This document shows, piece by piece, positions 59,955 to 64,000 of a stretch of 64,000 nucleotides of DNA. How positions within the stretch are numbered: position 1 is the stretch's first letter; each line of letters opens with the position of its first letter. The translations under genes were made by a program, and so were the position numbers. Below the pieces are notes generated by a model that saw nothing but the letters and a program-made list of their open reading frames with translations, was not told the origin of the DNA and did not search any database. The stretch covers positions 205,304 through 269,303 of the forward strand of contig URUY01000001.1 in NCBI GenBank assembly GCA_900551115.1. Direction: 5' to 3'. This DNA is from an uncultured Lachnospiraceae bacterium (GTDB lineage Bacteria > Bacillota > Clostridia > Lachnospirales > Lachnospiraceae).

Positions 59955-62900
59955 ACTTTATTCCCCCTATTTTTTATTTTCCGCCGTCTGAATAGAATAC
60001 CGCCCATGGCAGCTCCTGCCGCCATGCTTCCCCCTATTGTTGCGAAAAATAATGGTTTGTTTTGAAACCATTCTGTAAAAATTGTTTTTTTCCGGTATAT
60101 CACTGTTAGTCTTTGGGTGGTTTCATTTCCTGCATAATCCTTTGCAGATACCTTCACCTCATATGTTCCGAATTTTTGAAACAGGAAGCTCTGCTTATTC
60201 TCTTCCTGCAGCTGTTGTTTTTCATCATTAATTAAAATTTCTGTGATAACGTCTTTTTCATCCCTTAACATCACGGAAAGCGTTACCTCCTCGTAGCTGA
60301 CCTTTTTATCCGCAGCACCGCTGAAAAGGATTACGGGAGGCGTACAGTCAACGATAAATTCTGCCTTTCCGTATGTCTCATGCCCAGCTTCATCCCTTGC
60401 TGAAATTTCAAGCAGATACTTCCCTTCCTCCGTTATTTGGCTAATACCGTCATAGTACAATCCGTTAAGGGTTATCTGGTAATCACTCAGGGTAAAATCC
60501 AAAAGCATTTCCTCTAAGGTATGCGTCAGGGAAAAAGTCGTAAAATACTTACCATCGTATTCTTCCATATACCGGATTACCGGTACCTGTGTATCAATAA
60601 TAAAATTCTTACTGAGACTGCTGGTATTACCAGCCCTGTCGGTAGCCGTCAAATACAAGGTGTACTTTCCGTCCTCTGTCAGCTCTTCCGTCATTTCAGC
60701 CAGCCTTCCTCTCATCGGGTCAAAATATACGGCAGTTTCAGTATCATTTCCTTCTATATCCGTTTTCTTTATTTTTGCCCTTATATCCATTCCCTGATAA
60801 TAGAAATCCGTTACCCGGAAAAGAGCTGTTACATTTTTATCCGTAATCAGATGATTTTCAAAGCCTTCAATAGAAACCTCCGGTGCTGTCTTGTCCAAAA
60901 TAAAAGAAAGTGTTTTGACTTCCGCCACATTCCCTGCTGCGTCTACAGCACTGGCTTCTATTGTATATGCCCCTTCCTCGGTAAAACTGTAAGAGGCTCT
61001 GCTCTCCCCGGCATATAGTGACATTTCAGGAAGCTCATATTCCCTGACTGTTCCCTCCTCCTCTTTAATAACCTTTATCTGCACTCTTGCATCATCGTAG
61101 AAGGATTCCCTTACCTGTACCTGCAGGGTAACATTTTCCCTGTAATACTCTCCCTCCGTAATGCCCCCAAGCGTAATGGACGGTGCTGTAGAGTCTATCG
61201 CAAACCGTATCTGTCTGTCTGCAGCTTTATTGCCCGCCTCATCCCGGGCACTGACTGATACCGTATATTCTCCGTCTTCCGAAAAGGAATAGTTATTTAC
61301 AGATTCCACATCCGAAAAAACAAAATCCTTACTTTCATCAAAAGCAACGCCGTCAAGCTTTCTGTGTACCATAACCTCTGCCTTTGCAAGACTATAAATA
61401 TTTTCTTTAATGGAAACGGCAAGATTCACCTTCTCTCCATAGACCTGACTGTCTGTAATTCCGCTAAGCGTAATTTCCGGAACAGTTTTGTCTATCAGGA
61501 TTTTACCGGTATAGGAGCTGCTTACCCCTGCATTGTTATGAACACTTACCGTCAAAACAGAACCGCTGCTGTCTTTTGCCTCTTCCTCTGCCTTTATCGT
61601 AAAGCTGACCGGGCTTCCCTTCCCGTCAGACTGCATTTTGTATGTCTCTCCATCCAAAGTATACTCCACACTGTTTATTCCCACTTCCGCATCACTTGCT
61701 GCAATCTGTAAAAGGACATCACTGTTTACCCATTTTTCTTCTGCACTGTTTTTTACTGACAATACCGGCTCCGTACTATCTACTATAAAGCCGGCAGAGC
61801 CCCATACCAGTTCGCTGCTGTTGCCCGCCATGTCATAAAGCTTAATCTGCAGTTTATATTTTGCCGGATTCTGTATCGCAAAGCTGTTGTTTTTTGTACC
61901 GTCCTGTATCTGTCCGGCATATGAGGTATCCGAGAAAAGCAGTTGTTCTTTCTCTTCCGCTATATTAAAATATTCCACCTTACAGATACCGGCAACAGTT
62001 TCCATAACAGCGAAATTCACCGTAAATCCACTGCTGGCAAAATACTGGTAATAGCTTTGTCCAAAGTAAAAGCCTCCGCTCTGCAAAATATCCGAAATAG
62101 AAATAATATTGGAAATCTCGGGTTTTGTATTGTCATAACATACCGTCCTTAAAATCGGCACACTGCAATTTCCAACTTCGTCCTCCGTCCAAAAATAAAT
62201 GATATATTTACCTTCATTCTGTAGTATGGAATTTTCCGAAAAATCCAATTTACAGGTGCCGTCTTTTTCTCTTTCAAGTGTGGAAGCCCCCTCCGCTGAC
62301 CAGGATGTTCCATACTTCTGCACCTTATATTTCACAGATATCAGGCTGTCGGAATCCGCTTCCCTAACAGCCGGAGCTTCCAGCAGAATCTCTGTTGTCG
62401 CAGCCGGGTTATAATAAATCTTATTTTTATCGCTTTCATCCACTGACACACAAGAAGCATCCGCCGGATTCTTATTATCAAAACCTGTTTCGTCGATTAT
62501 GGTAACTAACTCCTGCTTAATCGTACCGTCCACTCCTCCCGGTGGAATGACATCCTTTATCACAGAAAAAGCTTCTTCCTTTGCAAGTCCATTATTGGCA
62601 GTTACCTTTAAACCAATCTCTGTCTGCTCTGTTATTTCCTCTATGGGAATACTTACCTGATTGCCCGAAAGCTTCTGCCACTCTCCATTTCCAATCCTGT
62701 AGCTATAGCCCTTTATCCCTGACATGGGTTCAGGCTGTTCTGCTCCTAACTCAAAAGTCAGCATTCCATTAGCATAATAGCTGTCCCCTTCCTCCTTTTT
62801 TATCAGACTTCCGCTTGTTTCTTTCCATGTAATACCAGGAATTGCCGTTTCAAAGGCCAGACAGTTCTCACTGTATAGAACCTCACCTTGCGCTCCGTAA

Positions 62901-64000
62901 GCATTTTTTACCGCATATCCTATCTGATAAATTCCGTTTTCCATCTGTGACGGCAATTTGAAAACGTATGCCTGTTCTTTGTCTGACCATGCGCATATAT
63001 CATACAGAACCTTTGTCCCGTACTTCAGATACAGAATATATCCGAAGGTGCTTTCCGATGCTGTGCCCTGCGGTAAATTCAAGACTTTAATTACAGTCCC
63101 GTCCGTTTCCGTTATCCAGTTATCCCTGCTTAAAACGAAGCTTTCGTTGCTTCCTTCCCGGTTTAACTGAAATTCTATATTTTCCGGGACTTTTGGCAAT
63201 GTCGTATAATACCATGTTGCAATATCACTTTCTCTTGCATCACTGCCACTTACGGGTACACACTTTGCTTTCAGCACACCACAGTTATAGTTGTTTTCCA
63301 GAAGGCAGCCGGCCTGATACAAAAGCCAGCCATCCGGATTTATTGCTTCCTTTTCGCTGTCCGCAAACTGATAATATATTTCACATCCCTGCTCAGGCGA
63401 CTGAAATACAAGCTGCTCATCTTCATCTGTCACTGCTGCATTTTGTTTGTCTGTTGAAAGCATAGATGCCGCGTCCAGTTTAGGCACTGACAGTTTCCTG
63501 ATAAAAGAAACTGCTATCACTGCATCCTCCCTAATTTCCGAAAGCAGATATTCCTCTCCGTTTTGTGTTACTCCCTCAGGCAGCAAGAGCATATCTGTCA
63601 CATATCCGTCCGCTGCCTGTATCGTAAAAGTTAAGGCTTCTCCCTTCTGCATAGATACTGTATGTTCCGTATTTTCATATGAATTTCCGTTATATATAAC
63701 TGCTCCGTTGGCTCCTGCCCGGAAAGTAACCCTGTACGCCGGAATCCAGGTAACCATCGCACTTCCAATCAGTCTCACCTCACTCTGCCAGATGATTTCC
63801 GGCGTTTGGGTAGGTGCTGTCGTAGGAACCGGCTCCGCCGCAGGCGTTTCTGTAGGCGCATCTGTGGGCGCTTCTGTAGGTGCTTCTGTAGGCGCTTCTG
63901 TAGGCGCTTCTGTGGGTGCTTCTGTGGGTGCTTCTGTAGGTGCTTCTGTAGGCGCTTCTGTAGGCGCTTCTGTAGGTGCTTCTGTAGGCGCTTCTGTAGG
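59915..64000 (-). CDS. Giant Ig-like surface protein with (PTEA)n stalk, 5' end outside window
   Basis: The frame is open to the right edge, so the gene is partial at its N-terminus; at least 1360 residues lie here. From the edge: a (APTE)n stalk (63.79-64.0 kb), a Bacterial-repeat-like module (VTFRAGANGAVIYNGNSYEN), a ~500-residue beta-rich part, then at least four Ig-like modules of ~100 residues each ending in a D-x-AGN loop (SVSARDEAGNKAADRQIRFA, EASAVDAAGNVAEVKTLSFI, YLTATDRAGNTSSLSKNFII, EISARDEAGHETYGKAEFIV). A C-terminal helix (PLFFATIGGSMAAGAAMGGI) and basic tail (FRRRKIKNRG) anchor it; there is no LPxTG. It overlaps the LytTR gene, so it heads or lies early in the Tad operon. Adhesin function is inferred. 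Confidence 0.85.
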   Translation of the reverse strand, partial: PTEAPTEAPTEAPTEAPTEAPTEAPTEAPTEAPTEAPTEAPTEAPTDAPTETPAAEPVPTTAPTQTPEIIWQSEVRLIGSAMVTWIPAYRVTFRAGANGAVIYNGNSYENTEHTVSMQKGEALTFTIQAADGYVTDMLLLPEGVTQNGEEYLLSEIREDAVIAVSFIRKLSVPKLDAASMLSTDKQNAAVTDEDEQLVFQSPEQGCEIYYQFADSEKEAINPDGWLLYQAGCLLENNYNCGVLKAKCVPVSGSDARESDIATWYYTTLPKVPENIEFQLNREGSNESFVLSRDNWITETDGTVIKVLNLPQGTASESTFGYILYLKYGTKVLYDICAWSDKEQAYVFKLPSQMENGIYQIGYAVKNAYGAQGEVLYSENCLAFETAIPGITWKETSGSLIKKEEGDSYYANGMLTFELGAEQPEPMSGIKGYSYRIGNGEWQKLSGNQVSIPIEEITEQTEIGLKVTANNGLAKEEAFSVIKDVIPPGGVDGTIKQELVTIIDETGFDNKNPADASCVSVDESDKNKIYYNPAATTEILLEAPAVREADSDSLISVKYKVQKYGTSWSAEGASTLEREKDGTCKLDFSENSILQNEGKYIIYFWTEDEVGNCSVPILRTVCYDNTKPEISNIISISDILQSGGFYFGQSYYQYFASSGFTVNFAVMETVAGICKVEYFNIAEEKEQLLFSDTSYAGQIQDGTKNNSFAIQNPAKYKLQIKLYDMAGNSSELVWGSAGFIVDSTEPVLSVKNSAEEKWVNSDVLLQIAASDAEVGINSVEYTLDGETYKMQSDGKGSPVSFTIKAEEEAKDSSGSVLTVSVHNNAGVSSSYTGKILIDKTVPEITLSGITDSQVYGEKVNLAVSIKENIYSLAKAEVMVHRKLDGVAFDESKDFVFSDVESVNNYSFSEDGEYTVSVSARDEAGNKAADRQIRFAIDSTAPSITLGGITEGEYYRENVTLQVQVRESFYDDARVQIKVIKEEEGTVREYELPEMSLYAGESRASYSFTEEGAYTIEASAVDAAGNVAEVKTLSFILDKTAPEVSIEGFENHLITDKNVTALFRVTDFYYQGMDIRAKIKKTDIEGNDTETAVYFDPMRGRLAEMTEELTEDGKYTLYLTATDRAGNTSSLSKNFIIDTQVPVIRYMEEYDGKYFTTFSLTHTLEEMLLDFTLSDYQITLNGLYYDGISQITEEGKYLLEISARDEAGHETYGKAEFIVDCTPPVILFSGAADKKVSYEEVTLSVMLRDEKDVITEILINDEKQQLQEENKQSFLFQKFGTYEVKVSAKDYAGNETTQRLTVIYRKKTIFTEWFQNKPLFFATIGGSMAAGAAMGGILFRRRKIKNRGNKVCIQRTTGKQQVQ
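63840..64000. repeat. Tandem 12-bp repeats coding for Pro-Thr-Glu-Ala
   Basis: At least a dozen head-to-tail copies of a 12-bp unit (minus strand GCGCCTACAGAA or GCACCTACAGAA; some with CCCACAGAA) run off the edge. The units differ mainly at third positions. Length changes by whole units keep frame, so the array would alter stalk length rather than switch the gene off. Confidence 0.92.

Noticed and set aside
63840..64000. Regular short repeats suggestive of a CRISPR array
   Set aside because: Units are 12 bp with no spacers and continue an open reading frame (Pro-Thr-Glu-Ala).

Overview
The window looks like a chromosomal segment of an anaerobic, spore-forming Clostridia, most likely Lachnospiraceae. 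The evidence is a complete Rnf complex (rnfCDGEAB), a biotin-dependent Na+-pumping decarboxylase cluster, an ATP-type PEP carboxykinase, SpoIID/LytB and SleB-type proteins, an operon of a BaiN-like oxidoreductase, cmk, ispH and an S1-like gene, an AP2-domain protein, and a Gram-positive type Tad locus. Most genes lie on the minus strand. Exceptions are citrate synthase, the AP2-domain gene and the YprB-like exonuclease. No tRNA, rRNA, CRISPR array, prophage or intact insertion sequence was seen.

Layout, left to right. 0-1.7 kb: pheS behind a T-box leader, with a dense set of hairpins between leader and gene. 1.76-4.5 kb: an AT-rich three-gene ABC exporter. 4.6-7.4 kb: a YihY-type membrane protein and a long SpoIID/LytB protein. 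7.4-7.65 kb: a structured non-coding RNA (6S-like). 7.8-18.4 kb: central metabolism and signalling (pckA, aminopeptidase P, deoC, citrate synthase, a response-regulator diguanylate cyclase, thrC), then a SleB-type hydrolase and an AP2-like protein. 18.4-23.2 kb: a cell-wall operon (blaI, blaR1-like, MecA-type PBP, GH25 muramidase) under one promoter with a large palindromic operator. 23.2-26.5 kb: CapA-like lipoprotein, isochorismatase-family hydrolase, mazEF, a decayed stretch and a DUF6483 gene. 26.6-31.7 kb: rnf operon, divergent from a YprB-like exonuclease. 33-39.4 kb: cheR, S1-like, ispH, cmk, BaiN-like, an RpiR regulator and a TetR regulator. 39.5-45.2 kb: a decarboxylase cluster holding both a 5S/OadA-like and a 12S/MmdA-like carboxyltransferase with biotin carrier, OadG and OadB. 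45.4-64 kb: PP2C phosphatase, LRR lipoprotein and a long Tad-type secretion/pilus operon that continues off the right edge as a very large surface protein with a (PTEA)n stalk.

How they fit together. PEP carboxykinase, the decarboxylase cluster and Rnf are a typical anaerobic set for moving carbon around oxaloacetate and pyruvate and for coupling decarboxylation and ferredoxin oxidation to an ion gradient. The BlaI/BlaR1 operon looks like an inducible cell-wall stress response. The Tad operon is the most unusual part. Its core (TadZ, TadA, TadB, TadC, prepilin peptidase, Flp, TadE and a very large DUF5702/TadG-like protein) is interleaved with an FHA protein, a TPR/WG-repeat protein, a LytTR regulator, a giant Ig-like surface protein and an LRR lipoprotein, with a PP2C phosphatase just downstream. 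That composition suggests a surface appendage with its own transcriptional and possibly phospho-threonine control. No homology search was possible, so family calls rest on motifs read by eye.
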